64,000 nucleotides of DNA from Gentiana macrophylla (GCA_026214975.1 CM047810.1:38805280-38869279); one strand, 5' to 3'. Counted from the stretch's first letter, positions 1 to 10,879 are shown. Notes: generated from the sequence alone by a model not told the origin. Made by a program: numbers and translations.

Positions 1-94
1 TTTGCGTGAGACATAAGCCTTAAACAATCATTCCCATGTTTCTTTTATCATCCGAACCGAAGAGGCATGTCTATTACCGTTTTAGTTCGGTGAA

Positions 95-244
95 TTACCT
101 CCGTCGTGAAGCTCGGGTTTCTTTAACAAGGTATCTAGACTCGACAATTTTACCGCTGCCTTTGAATTCCATAATCTGCACAAACCGCCTTTGTTTCTTC
201 TTTTTTGTAGGAGTTGCGGTAGGCTTATGAAGGCTTGTATAACT
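95..244 (-). CDS. C-terminal exon-like fragment, unidentified protein
   Basis: The minus strand is open for 49 codons before a TAA at 97-95. A plausible splice acceptor (ATAAG before CCTACC) would start the exon near 223, leaving 42 codons. The peptide is very basic: a KKKKQRR stretch, then FVQIMEFKGSGKIVES, and an end of RASRRR. The composition looks like real protein rather than random AT-rich frame. I do not recognise the family. No upstream exon could be joined with confidence, so this is either the last exon of a gene, a pseudogene, or chance. Confidence 0.3.
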   Translation of the reverse strand, partial: SYTSLHKPTATPTKKKKQRRFVQIMEFKGSGKIVESRYLVKETRASRRR

Positions 245-1018
245 TCATCACCATTTTCTTGTATTACATGTCGAAAAAGTTGCACACCAATAAATGATCA
301 AAATCCAAGTTTACACACATTTGAGTCAAACAAAATGAAGACATTTGAGTCTATGCACCCAAACTTGCAATTATCACTTTCATGTTCATCAATTTTGTTT
401 CTCTATATTATCACTTTCACATTCTTCGATTCCGGTTTTCGATATTACACATGTAGCTCTTCAATTCCTTTCATGTTCTACAATTGTGCTTTCTATTTTA
501 ACTCTTCAATTCTCACTCAAGCCTCCACTGTTTTCCACATCAAAGCTACCATTTCCTTCTTGTGCACCATCTAATCCAAAACATTAGAGCGTATAGCCGT
601 GCGCAAAGACATTCAATTGTTTAACTCATGTAAATACATACACGGCTTGATGTCAAACAAATCAAGAAGTGGATTTTATCAAGCCAAGACGCAACCCATC
701 CGCGTTACATTATCCCTTAACCTTTGATACATCGTAAATCCGACGGTTCAAATCCTTGGTTGAGATATCCAGATTCTTGTTAACCAAATGCGGGGGCTTG
801 GATGAGTCAATTACACTTGAGCCTAAAATGCTTAATGATTTCTTCGAACAACTACCTCATTATTTGCACTATTAAGTCACACAACACACAAAAAAACTTA
901 ACAAATTCATAAAAGGGGCTATTCATGACAAAAACAATAGCAACCGATTCAAAAAAGATCACATTGAAAAATACGGTGCATATGTGCAATTGTTACATGG
1001 TTTCCGAAGTTCTTCCAC
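245..1018. other. No gene recognised
   Basis: The stretch is AT-rich, with open frames of up to about 125 codons on the plus strand that are rich in Ser/Phe/Leu and look like translated low-complexity sequence. I see no RNA gene and no transposon end. Confidence 0.4.
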
Positions 1019-1183
1019 TTAGTCATCATCCATGGTCGCGGTGACCTTCCTCAGCGATTCCGGCACCGTAGCTTCCTCCGAGATTCCAAAATCCTCCTCG
1101 TTCTCTGTTCTTCTTAATCCACCCTTTCTTCCCCAAATTCTCTTTCCGTCTCCGTTGAATTTCAACTTCCACTCAATACCATC
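1019..1183 (-). CDS. C-terminal exon-like fragment, unidentified
   Basis: The minus strand reads 54 codons from just after a TGA (1186-1184) to a TAA at 1021-1019. The peptide is charged, with an acidic run near ENEEDFGI and an end of KVTATMDDD. A second minus frame is also largely open here, and so is a 111-codon plus-strand frame, so the coding strand is uncertain. GC content is higher than in the flanks, which supports an old exon. Family not recognised. Confidence 0.22.
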   Translation of the reverse strand, partial: DGIEWKLKFNGDGKRIWGRKGGLRRTENEEDFGISEEATVPESLRKVTATMDDD

Positions 1184-1502
1184 TCAATTTCCAATCTTTC
1201 TCAAACTTCTTGGCCTTTCGCTTCTTCTCACCGGAGCAATTAAACTAGAAATGAAAAGGATTCAAATATGGATCCGTATATTTGGCACGGAGGAGAAAAA
1301 TAAGGGTAATTTAGTCCAAAGAAATTATTTGTCGCTTATTGCAGAACTAAAAAAGATCGTGGATTAACGCTTAATTAAAGAGAAAAAAAACTGGACTTAT
1401 ACCTAATTTTTCCAAAAACAAATACTAAAATAGGACTATGTATTTTTTTTCACATACTAAATTGAAAATTAGGGGTCGCATGGAGGGCTAGAATGTCATT
1501 AC

Positions 1503-3045
1503 ATGAAACTTCTGCATATATATATAGCTATCTACTATTGCAGAAAGCAGATCTGCTTCTCTGCCAGAAATATCTACTACCATTACCCTTCAGCGTTTGT
1601 TCCTTTTCATTTAGAATTTGAATGAGTCAATGACGATCATTATTAAAACTTCATTTCTCTCTCTTTTTTTCTTTTGAAGGGCTAGCTGATAGCTCATTTC
1701 CGTCAATTCATTAATAATATGGGTCCACTTTTCGATCCTACTTATCCCAGAACAAAAGGATAATTAATTTTGTTTTTCCTTTTATTTTTAGTTATAAGTG
1801 AGAGAACTAACTTGATTATGCATTTTATTTTAAATGATATTATATGTATCATTAATATAGGTTTTTTCTAAATGTTTTCACACATTAGATTGCAGATGAA
1901 TTTCAAATTTTAACTGAAAAAATATAAAATATCATTTGATTATCATCAATGTATAATAACAAGTAATCAAATTTGTTTGGATAGAAAGTAAAATAATGTT
2001 AATAAAAAATATGTAATAAATATTATATTAGAATCCGGATAAAACGCTATATTATGTAACCAAAAATAGGTAAAGATACAATTATTTTCGGACATTGGTA
2101 ATAAATAATTATACTTCTATTCAAAAAAAAATGTCATACGATAATTGTATCACGTATTTTTTGCGAAATCAAAAATAAAACTTAAAAAAGTAAAATTTAA
2201 TTAATTCATCACACTCGTACATTATTTTTTACTAATTTTGTATTGTCCTACAAGACTCCATTTGGACTCTTGCTTTTGTTACATCAATTAAGAAAGTCAA
2301 GTTTCATCATAGCCTCATAGTTGTGTAAACACCACTTATTATTATTTTGTCATTCATTAACATGATTTTTTTCCCTAAAAAAACATGATTTTTCATCTAA
2401 ATATATCAGCATTATGTAAAATAACCATTCTTACTTATAAAATATAATCTATCATATTTATCTCCCTACAACACATAACACATAACATCCACATTTTTCC
2501 CACAAATGTAATTTTAAAATTAAACAATATGCCACTTAAAAAAAATCATTTTGATTTTAGAACTACTAGAGTGATAATTCAACTTTATTCTTATTTAATG
2601 AATAAATTTTAATTGAGATTTCGATTGTAGTTTATTGCGTATTATATTGAATATTATGACTTTTATATATTTTGATGAAAAAAAATAAAATAGGAAAAAC
2701 TATTTTATTCGGACAAATACAATTGTATAGTCAAATCTAATGAAGTAAGAAATATGATTAGGCAAAAAAAAAATTTTTTTTTTTTTTTTTTGATAATTGT
2801 AAAAAAAAAATGCGATTAGAATGTACAGTACTGTTTCCCTGAAATTTTTAAAAAAAAAAAACAGTTGGAAAGTGGAAACCATAAAAAATGTGGATAGGAA
2901 AAATAAAATATTGTTTAGAAAGTAAAAGAAAAAAGGTATGTGTGAGAGAACAAACACAAAAGTCAAAAGGGCAATTATGGCAAATAGCTCTGGCAGGAGC
3001 AGATTTGCTCTTGCAATAGCAGCTGCCTATATATATATATAGGTC
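1503..3045. mobile_element. Candidate inverted-repeat element with (TA)n ends
   Basis: An arm at about 1503-1590 is repeated in reverse complement at about 2965-3045. Both contain TCTGGCAG, a GCAGATCTGC-like or GCAGATTTGC core, and TGCAATAG, and both end outward in a run of TA (about 1507-1517 and 3028-3041). The 1.4 kb between is very AT-rich with long A and T runs (2761-2860) and no coding frame. Arms of roughly 75-85 bp with mismatches suggest an old MITE-like element. Ends lying at TA microsatellites recall the Micron type, which is inference only. Confidence 0.45.
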
Positions 3046-3110
3046 GAATTGGTTGAGCTACGGAGTATATCCCTTTATTAGTAGCCTCCTCCGACGCAGT
3101 CTAGGGTTTA
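3028..3110 (+). promoter_or_regulatory. Promoter ahead of the snoRNA cluster: TATA run and telo-box
   Basis: A TATATA run at 3028-3041 is followed by a CT-rich likely start region and by CTAGGGTTTAAG (3101-3112), a telo-box. Plant ribosomal-protein and snoRNA genes commonly carry a telo-box near the transcription start. The three snoRNA copies lie 570-1,300 bp downstream on the same strand, so this is the likely promoter of their common precursor. The TATA run is also the edge of the inverted-repeat element, so the element may have supplied it. Confidence 0.5.
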
Positions 3111-3675
3111 AGCTAATTCGAACCCATCGAAATTCGCCGTCTCTAACTTTTCTAATGCGCAGGAGGATGGTGCTTTCGAATTCTCTGATCTATTATCGCC
3201 TTCCAATTTGCTGATTTCTGTATATGCTTTTCAAATATTTTTTCATTTCTTTTGTTTCTGTTTTGCTACATGCGCGGCCCTTAAGATCGCCTTCCTTTTT
3301 ACATTTATGGAAGCGTTTCGAGTCATAGCTGCGCTAAATTAATCGTTTTTATGCTCAGTCCTTGTGGATTTCGAGTGTAAAAATTGGATTTCTTCTCTGG
3401 GTTTTCCATAGAAGTATCCTTTTCTCCTGTCTTTGCATTAGGCATTGCTTCTTGATTCCTGTAATTGTTGGAGGCCTTTATATAATTAATTTGTATTCTG
3501 AACTTTTCGATTTACAGGAAATTTGAGATCAATTTGATGTGCAATGTCTTTGTTTTAGACTGGAAACATTCCCTTTTTCTTTGATCAAATTCAGTTTTAT
3601 CTGAAAATGAAAATAAAAAAAATGAATTATCTGTTGTTGCATTTTTGTCTTAAGGTGGTATGGTACTGTTCAATA

Positions 3676-3766
3676 GCAAGAATGATGAAAACTATTAGAT
3701 GTGCGAGAGGTAGATTTTCTGCCCCAATGAGCTGAATTATCGAGGCTTATTGATATTCTGACTTGC
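3676..3766 (+). ncRNA. Box C/D snoRNA, copy 1 (predicted guide for 25S rRNA U44)
   Basis: The ends form a stem, GCAAG (3676-3680) with CTTGC (3762-3766). Box C is ATGATGA (3682-3688), box D is CTGA (3758-3761) and a box D'-like CTGA lies at 3732-3735. The 12 nt GCTTATTGATAT just before box D are complementary to ATATCAATAAGC near the 5' end of plant 25S rRNA. The fifth base upstream of box D (A3753) pairs with U44 in Arabidopsis numbering, counted from remembered rRNA sequence. Between the boxes GGTAGA and TCTGCC can pair as a small hairpin. Copies 2 and 3 follow on the same strand, which suggests one polycistronic precursor. Confidence 0.87.
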
Positions 3767-3982
3767 TTTGGCCTAATTAAACTATTGTCTTTTTTAGTTG
3801 CAATGTATTTTTCTTCAATTCTTGGAACATTACATGGTAACACTAATGCTCTTTCAAATGAAAATATTTGAAATGTCTTTTTTATTGGATGTGTAATGCC
3901 TTTACTTAAATTCAGTTTTCCCTGGTTTCTTTATTTTGTTGTTGTATTTCTGGTTTTGAAATCGTATTCGTGTTTATGAAAA

Positions 3983-4074
3983 GCAAGAATGATGAAAAAA
4001 AATTAGATGTGCGAGCGGTGGATTTCCCACCCCTATGATCTGAATTATCGAGGCTTATTGATATTCTGACTTGC
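3983..4074 (+). ncRNA. Box C/D snoRNA, copy 2 (predicted guide for 25S rRNA U44)
   Basis: This has the same architecture as copy 1: a GCAAG/CTTGC terminal stem, ATGATGA box C, D'-like CTGA and CTGA box D. The guide GCTTATTGATAT is unchanged. The inner hairpin is GGTGG/CCACC instead of GGTAGA/TCTGCC, so paired bases changed together, which supports a real fold. The variable part after box C is an A-run. The copy starts about 307 bp after copy 1 and the flanking TTGCTTTG is also repeated, so the whole unit was tandemly duplicated. Confidence 0.85.
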
Positions 4075-4233
4075 TTTGTTTTAATTCCACTAAATACCCT
4101 TTGAGTTGCATTGTCTTTTTTTTTTTTAATGCAGCCAACCTTGCATTACAGTTTAGTTATTGGAATATAATGCAAGTATTTTTGTTTTTGTTTCTTTGTT
4201 GTTGTTTTTGAAAATAGCATAGTAGTGATTAAA

Positions 4234-4323
4234 GCAAGAATGATGAGACCATTAGATGTGCGAGTGGTGGGTTTTCTGCCCCAATGAGCTGAATTTACGA
4301 GGCTTATTGATATTCTGACTTGC
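4234..4323 (+). ncRNA. Box C/D snoRNA, copy 3 (predicted guide for 25S rRNA U44)
   Basis: The terminal stem, box C (ATGATGA), D'-like CTGA, box D (CTGA) and the guide before box D are all kept. The inner hairpin GGTGGG/TCTGCC holds through G-U pairs. It starts 251 bp after copy 2. Only 12 bp separate its end from the stop codon of an unidentified minus-strand reading frame. Confidence 0.85.
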
Positions 4324-4335
4324 TTTGATTAACAA

Positions 4336-4563
4336 CTAGTTGTATAATCTTGTTTTTTTGGTCAATGCTTCTTCCATATCAACCTGTTTTAGTTTTTGAT
4401 ATTCTTGCAATCTTCTTGACTTATGCATAGAAGAAATCACATTGCCTAAATGGACAATCACAGCATCAACAGGTGGCGGAAGTAAGAACTCAACATTCTT
4501 ATAAGCCTTGGATTGAATCAAATCTTTGATTTCCTTTGCATTTATAGCGTCTCGAAAGCAGGT
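4336..4563 (-). CDS. Unidentified exon-like fragment, protein C-terminus
   Basis: The minus strand is open for 75 codons to a TAG at 4338-4336, with no in-frame ATG, so it would be an internal or last exon. A plausible acceptor (TGCAAAG) lies near 4540. The peptide looks like a genuine folded protein: FLLPPPVDAVIVHLGN, then a charged helical segment (HKSRRLQEYQKLKQVDMEEAL). I do not recognise the family. It faces the snoRNA cluster tail to tail. No upstream exon is evident, so a pseudogene fragment is equally possible. Confidence 0.4.
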   Translation of the reverse strand, partial: TCFRDAINAKEIKDLIQSKAYKNVEFLLPPPVDAVIVHLGNVISSMHKSRRLQEYQKLKQVDMEEALTKKTRLYN

Positions 4564-5845
4564 TCAAATTGAGAGAAAACGGAATGAAAAACTAAGTTTG
4601 TAGCGTTTAATTGGTGCAAAAAAATATCTATACCAGAGAAAATTGCTTGCGTTTATACTTACCACTCAAGTAGAGTTTGATTTAGGTATCAAATTTATTT
4701 TCACCGACAGTGCGTGCTAAAAAGGAATATAAAAGAATGCTTTCAAACTATAGATCAAACTGTAGTAACCCAGACAACATCTGTCTCACCAGCAGGCACT
4801 GGTTCCTCTGTTTATTTTGTACGTGGTTTGCTCCGGAAATTCAAAGAAGATGAACGGCAGAGTTACATCCGGAAACTCGCCCTGTACGTAAGTGGCTCGC
4901 CTCGTACGCAATACATCCGAAAAGTAGAATTCACGGATGTATGATAACGCGGTACTCGATCCGTGAGGATAGTGATGGAGTTCATGACGGATCGATTCTT
5001 CATTAATCAGCAACTCGTAAATATCATTGTAAATATTGTGTTCACTAATTTAATCAAATTTGGGGTTTGCTCTTGTTTGTATCTCTTTTACCATTTATAT
5101 TGCATGCTTGAATAAGTTAAAAGTTTTTCTTTTTGCAGCTTGGTTGATGATGTACGTTTGTTTGATAACTATTCAAATTAAACAACTTTTATAAGTAGTT
5201 CTCAAAAGCTTTTAAGTTGTATCTTTCTCGACACAACTTTGGTTAAGTGATACATAGCCGTACACCTAGTACAACTTAGATTTACACGTTAATTTGACTA
5301 CTTCCTTCGTCTAGTCACTTAAATTAATCTAAGTTTAGTATAACTGTTTTTTTTATTTTTTAATATAAGTGGTTTTATATTACATTTGTGATTTTGCGTA
5401 ACAAGTTTTTGATAATAAAAGCTTTTAATTAAGTCGGAGAAGTTTTAAAAATCACCATCACTTTATTCACCCTTCATCTAGAGTGATTTCCTTACGTGTA
5501 TATCGATACAACAATCTGTATCAGAGTTTTGGCTACCTAGTGATCAGTTTTGGTATTATTGTTTGGTGTAATTGCAACTTAATTATGTGCTAATTGTTTA
5601 TGGTTTTTCTGAATTTGCTATTTTTCAAATTCTATGATTATACACTTTCTTGCCGGAAGTATTGTTTTGCAGAATCTATATTGTAGAAAATTTGTACACA
5701 TTCCAAACTGATTTGAATCTACCTTTTCAGTTCAGACTTGATTCTTTTCTGTTCGATTCGTAGTAAACTAAATTGTATTCAGTTCTAGGCTCGTACCCCA
5801 AACGTTTAGATATTTGAAACAGACCAACTTACACCTATTTTAATA
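4564..5845. other. No gene recognised
   Basis: AT-rich sequence. Around 4714-5013 both strands are open for about 75 codons and GC rises slightly. Neither peptide resembles a family I know. No transposon ends seen. Confidence 0.4.
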
Positions 5846-6273
5846 CTCCCTCCGTCCCAGTTTGTTTGCCATATGTTGGAACTCATAATATTTAAGAAAA
5901 CATCATTTAATGTGTTGTTTTATATGAGACTTTTCTATTTTTACCCTTTCTATTTTATCAATTCCCCTTGCTTCATAAATTCAATCCAATATTTATTACT
6001 CTTAAAAATTCACAGCTGCCATATTAGTAAAAGTGCCAACTAACCACGACAAGGAAGTGGTTAAAATTGTGGGTACCTAATCGTTCTATTTTCTTTATAC
6101 TCCCATAATTCATGTTTTTTTTCTCTGTGTATGTAAAAAGGAAATTCAAAGAGACAATTTTCTTATCTTTCCAATCAATCTGATGAGAATTCCACTCGAA
6201 TCAAATGCTAAAATTTCGCACAGTTTAACGAAATAAAATCAAACGTTAAAATTTCGTCCCAAAAAAGTACACT

Positions 6274-6996
6274 ATGGAGGAATCATCTCAATCTTCTAAT
6301 ATTAATTCAAAAAACTACCTTCCGTCTGATCAAAGACATCATTTTGTTCAAACATTGCGGAAACACACTGAGGATGAAAACTTAAAAGAGTCATAAAAAA
6401 TCACTTGCAATCCAATACAAGGTGAAAAGGAAGACGATATATAGAATTTGGCAGCAAGGAAAAGAGTCTGTTTGTCAGGATTCTTTGGTCAATGTTTCAC
6501 CGAATTATTCAGGTCGAGTTGGTGGCAAAAGAGTTCAGATTAATTTACAGAAATTAAATTGCTGATACTTCGTTGCGTCATAGGAGTCTACATTCCTTTT
6601 CAAAGCTACGGGGTATTCTAGAACAACTATTCATCGATGTGTCAAGGAGGTTGAATTACGTCCTCATACAAATGCAATCAAGCCCCAACTAACATATGGA
6701 AATATATAAGAAAGCCAAAATAGAGTTCTGTTTCTCAATGCTCTAGGTGCAAGGTCCTAATGATGATCATATATGTGTTTGATGACATGTTTTCATATGT
6801 TCATATAGATGCTAAGTGGTTCTTTTTGTCGAAGGAAACCCAACGAACTGATCCTTTACACACCCGCAAGAGTAAACGTTTCTTCCCTAATGTTATGTTT
6901 CTTGCGGCAGTTGCAAGACCAAGGTATGATCCTTGTCATGGTAATGAGTTTTCTGGAGAGCCGGCAAAAAGGAAAAGCAAAAATCGAGTTGCATGA
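6274..6996 (+). pseudogene. Plant mariner-like transposase, decayed
   Basis: From ATG at 6274 the reading passes through several stops and frame changes. Recognisable pieces in order are: a helix-turn-helix segment (KRKTIYRIWQQGKES, about 6426-6470), GRVGGKRVQI, a second helix-turn-helix (SRTTIHRCVKE, about 6618-6650) ending in HTNAIKP, then the catalytic-domain start VHIDAKWFFLSKE (about 6798-6840), where D is the first catalytic aspartate, and FPNVMFLAAVARPRYD with the GNE-FSG tail. The family usually has HIDEKWF. The rest of the catalytic domain is missing or replaced by other sequence after 6996. Confidence 0.82.
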
Positions 6997-7005
6997 ACAA
7001 TGGAG

Positions 7006-7077
7006 ATTAGTCCTGTAAGTGGTCTTTCTGGCGTTCAGGACTATTTTTGCAAAAAAAAAACCACTTACAGGACTAAA
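7006..7077. repeat. Short inverted repeat inside the mariner element
   Basis: TTAGTCCTGTAAGTGG (7007-7022) is repeated inverted at CCACTTACAGGACTAA (7061-7076), with about 38 bp between. The following GGACCAAAAT repeats (about 7100-7135) belong to the same block. It interrupts the transposase and looks like a small secondary insertion. Confidence 0.55.
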
Positions 7078-7560
7078 ATTGTCGTCAAAGAAAAATCAGG
7101 ACCAAAATCGGCGATATACAGTTAGAGGACCAAAATTGTAATTTAGCCCTTTCGTGTGATAGGGATATTGTGGAGAGAGCCTTGGCTGCTCTATACTATT
7201 GGACATGTTGATGAGTTGTGTGAGAATCTGATGGTGCTTTTGCTTTAATCTTCATTGTTGTTTTTTTTTTTCTTTCAGAAGTGGGTATTTTTTTGAGCCG
7301 TAGTGCAGTAAGTTTTCAACTTGAATTTTGTTCAGTTTATGAAGTCTCCTATGCTGAATGCATTGATCCATGGTTAGCCAAAGGCAACCAAAATACTCCA
7401 GAGCCAAAGGTAAAAAGCAACAACACAAACCAATAAAAAATTACACAAACATAATGCAAAATCACTTTTTTTTTTTTTTTTTTTTCCTTAAAGGGGGAGC
7501 CACATATAAAAGCTGTATTTTACACGTAGTGCTAATGGAAGTAGTGGTATAAACTGCCAT

Positions 7561-7760
7561 GTGCAGGAGATTAAACGTGAAATAATAAAAATTACAGAGC
7601 CTGCATCTATTGAAGAAGATCCTCTAAAACCATGGATTGAACAGAAGAGGCATGTTAAAAAAGTGAAGCCATTGCTCTCAATGGTGGACATAACTTCAAG
7701 AATCGGTATGTTTACGTACGTAGACGTCGGAGCTAGGAGCTACGGTTCAATAGCTTTATC
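7561..7760 (+). pseudogene. Captured host gene fragment, methyltransferase-like family
   Basis: The frame opens after a possible acceptor (GTGCAG, 7561-7566) and reads EIKREIIKITEP, then DPLKPWIEQKRHVKKVKPL, MVDITSR and YVDVGARSYGS (to about 7755). The last motif and its spacing resemble a plant-conserved SAM-methyltransferase-like family that I recall as DUF7870-like (from memory, unverified). It is not a mariner protein. It lies between the transposase remnant and the right transposon end, so it was probably picked up by the element. The frame degenerates after 7760 into Ser-rich repeats. Confidence 0.45.
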
Positions 7761-8325
7761 ATCATTGATGCCTTCATCTTCCCAACCATCTGCCCCATTT
7801 CATCAGTTTCTTCCATTCCACCTCCGTGTCTTCATCTTCCCAGCCATCTGGTAATGAACAATCTCAATTAATGGACACTAGAATTGATACTCATATTCTT
7901 TTGAGGGGGAAGTAAATGAGTTTTTTTAGAGCATCAACGTAAAACAAAAAAAATGAGCCAGACTTCATTGGGGGCAATTTAGGCAGTAAAGGAACAGCTT
8001 TTAGTCTAATTTATAAGACTTACTTTGGGACATCTATAAATAGAATAAGTCTCACACAAACTGGACGGAGGGAGTAGTTGACATCTCTTTGTATAGGGCT
8101 GTTTTGAATACCTAAGTGTAGGTTGTGCACACACCTCACTCACTCAATGCACTCTTTAATCTGATTATCATTTGTGCTTTTTCACTTGATTCCATCTAAA
8201 ACAAACAAAAATATATCATCTTGTAATTATATTGCATTGTAATCACTACATTAGTTGGTTAGAGCATATTTTGCATTACAATCCGCATTTCATATAGATT
8301 AGATTCACTATCACCTAATTTTTGC

Positions 8326-9344
8326 ATGGCTTCCGTGTCATCTTCCGTGACTCATCGGGAAGGCTTATCTTTGATAAGACCCCCATATTTTGATGAATCA
8401 GGGTATATGGAATGAAAACATTCAATGCGCCTACATTTTGAATCAATGGACTATCAACTATGGTTAATAGTAAAGAATGGTCTATTAGTTCATATGAAGA
8501 CCATTGAACAAGGTGGTCTCCCAATGCAAGTTGATAAAGAGGAAAATGAATTTGATTCCGAGCACTTCAAGATGTTGTCCTTGAACTCAAAGGTTAATGC
8601 TATCCTTATCAACTCTCTAAGTACATGTGAAACTCGGGCAGTTAATTCATACAAGTCTACCATAGAAATTTTGAAGGCTCTCGAAAGAAGGCATGAATGA
8701 ACCTCTCGAGTTAAAAAGTCTAAAATAAACCAACTTATGTGTTCATTCGAAATGTTTAGGATGGAATTTAACGAAAGTGTTAGTGTTAAAGACACTAGAT
8801 TCACAGATACATAGTTAATGCATTAGAATCGTATGGTAAATCCATCTCTATGGAAGACCAAATCCTTAAGAATCTTCGTAGTCTACCTCCTCGAATGGGA
8901 TGCTAAAGCATATGACATTGAGGAAGGAAATGATATAGAGGTCATCAATAAAGATGAGCTTATCGAGTCTCCTGCTGCACGCGAGATGCACCTAGCAACT
9001 CGTAAACATGACATGAATATGACTAGAAGCACAGCCTTGAAGGTCGATGACACCGAATCTGAATCTGAATCACCTGAAGCTGAAACATATGAAAACATAA
9101 TCCAAAAGAGTTCCCAAATTTCATGAGAAGCAAACGAAACACTAGGAGATTCAATAGGAGCAATTCTAAGAAGGAACATGGAAAAGGCAAAGAAAAATGG
9201 ATCTCAGATAATACCTGCTACAAATGTGATCAGAAGAGACATCTTTCAAACGACTGTCCCAAACACAAAGTGAAATTTGAAAGATCCAAGAAAAGTTCCG
9301 GTTCCAAGTCTAGAAACAGCTCCAAACAAGAACTCAAGAAATGA
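8326..9344 (+). pseudogene. Copia gag remnant with zinc knuckle
   Basis: From ATG at 8326 the pieces read, with stops and frame changes: SLIRPPYFDESGYME then a stop where Trp is expected, MRLHFESMDYQLWLIV, an UBN2-type gag helical region (8425-8697), an acidic linker (8833-9123), and a basic segment (9123-9344) with a CCHC knuckle CYKCDQKRHLSNDC (CX2CX4HX4C). This is the usual gag order of Copia elements. No protease, integrase, RT or LTR follows, so only a gag piece survives. Confidence 0.8.
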
Positions 9345-10654
9345 GTCAAAACATAGCAATCCATCAATTTCTTAAGTTAAATACTTTCTCTGTTCTGTCT
9401 TGTGAAAGTTCATGGTGTAAATTCATCACTGGTTCAATTATTGATTAGTGGTTGAATTTTGGTGGTATCATCACTGGTGTAGCATCTCAGTGGTTGATCC
9501 ATTTCTGGCTTATTGGTTACTGTTTGAGGTGTTGTTCTCAATTCTAGTATTAGTTGTATTCTGCGGTAATTAAGAATGACTCTCAGCTTGATCAGTAAGC
9601 TTTCCTTAATTATTTACTTTTTGAGTTAATTTGTGTGATTTAAATTTTTATTGTAAAATGTGTTTCATTTTACTGCAAATTTTTTTTTGATAAAAATTGT
9701 ACTGCAATTTTAATTCAAATTAAAGTGTGAGTGTGTGTCTATCTTATATTAAGTGGTTCATAATTAAAGTTTGACTATTTCTCTTGATTTTATATATCAA
9801 GGTGAAAAGTCTAGTGAGAACGAATAATTTAATTTCTAGTATTGTTGATTTAGTGATATACTCCTTTTAATTTGATATTATGCAGGAGTGTTGTTTTATC
9901 CCCTTAAACTGTTACCATATTGATTGTATTAAGATTAATACACTTTAGTAGTTGAATCTGCAAACATTCAATATTGTGTGTTTTTCTTGATAAGTCCAAT
10001 TTAATCTCTTTGTAAATCTTTAATTTTTAGCAAGTTTGGATTTATTGTAATCTGTAATACTGCTCTGTATTAGTGAAAAATATACCTGTGTAGTATAACT
10101 TGCTTATTTGAGACATATATGTTGCCTAAATTAGAAAGACTAAAAATCTGCAATTTGTAATCGTGTTATTTGTGCTACTTGCTTTATTTGGAAAAAGATT
10201 ATTGTCACATAATAGCATATTAATAAAGATAAAAAACAAAATTGTGGTTTATCCTAGAATTTTTATTTCAGGAATTATTTATGTGAAATTGAATACATGA
10301 TTTCGCATAAATATCTTTATACTAATCAAAACACATGTGAAAATTATATAACAGCAACAATAACAAGATACAATATACATGCCCAACCTAACACTAATTT
10401 GTAAGTTTTACCTAACTTCTATTTTTGTTTTTTACATTTTTCTTACATTTAGTGGGTGAACTCTGTGATATAGGTTGATGAACAACTACTAGAAAAACGA
10501 AGAATCACCTAGTAAAACGATTAATACGGTTAGAATATTGCTGGAACCGATAAGGAACTGATAAGGGCCTATGTTTTTATATGGTATCGATTTACTTACT
10601 TTTTATCGCGTGCAGTGTTGAGACGCTTTATTTGTTTGTGCTTGTGTGCCTTGG
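9345..10654. other. No gene recognised; AT-rich
   Basis: No open frame, RNA gene or transposon end that I can support. It may include degraded interior of the retroelement whose purine tract and LTR lie at 10655-10806. Confidence 0.4.
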
Positions 10655-10806
10655 TTCACATTTGAGGGGACGTGTTAAAGTGTCCCACATTGGGAACTTG
10701 TGGTTGTTTCACCCACCATATTAAGAGATGACTTCCCTCACCTCACAACCTAGGTTTTGGGGATGAGACATCTCCTCTTATATATGGGCTTGGGCCTATT
10801 TTCCCA
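10655..10806 (+). mobile_element. LTR remnant with purine tract
   Basis: TTTGAGGGGACG (10661-10672), a polypurine tract, is followed at once by TGTTAAAGTGTCCCACATTG. The sequence runs through a TATA-like TTATATATGGG (10776 on) to a CA at about 10806, giving a short LTR of about 134 bp. I see no matching second LTR, so it is a solo or truncated 3' end. GTCCCACATTGG resembles the USE box of plant snRNA genes but sits too far from the TATA box to serve as one. Confidence 0.5.
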
Positions 10807-10829
10807 CAAAGAACGATTGAAAAACACCA

Positions 10830-10879
10830 GGATTCTTACAAAAAGATTTGAGACGGATTCTTACAAAAAGATTTGAGAC
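10830..10879. repeat. Two tandem 25-bp repeats
   Basis: A 25-bp unit beginning GGATTCTTACAAAAAG and ending TTTGAGAC occurs twice with no gap (10830-10854, 10855-10879). The copies are identical. Confidence 0.85.

Larger units (their letters stand above)
5846..8074 (+). mobile_element. Stowaway/mariner-like DNA transposon, inactive
   Basis: The left end is CTCCCTCCGTCCCAGTTTG and the right end is its inverse (CAAACTGGACGGAGGGAG), each flanked by TA, the mariner/Stowaway target duplication. The 2.2-kb body holds a decayed mariner-like transposase (6274-6996), a small inserted inverted repeat (7006-7077) and a host-like gene fragment (7561-7760). This size fits a degraded autonomous element of the family that mobilises Stowaway MITEs. 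Confidence 0.82.

Noticed and set aside
735..773. Minus-strand peptide RRIYDV, resembling the E2F/DP DNA-binding domain
   Set aside because: The motif is only six residues, no flanking E2F-like helices could be read, and stops lie on both sides.
1032..1367. Plus-strand 111-codon frame
   Set aside because: Its first half overlaps the better-looking minus-strand exon remnant (1019-1183), the composition is Ser/Pro/Phe-rich, and no family is recognised.
10673..10806. snRNA gene promoter (GTCCCACATTGG like the USE box, plus TATA)
   Set aside because: The spacing to the TATA-like box is about 90 bp instead of about 33 bp, no snRNA follows, and a purine tract directly upstream shows it is an LTR.
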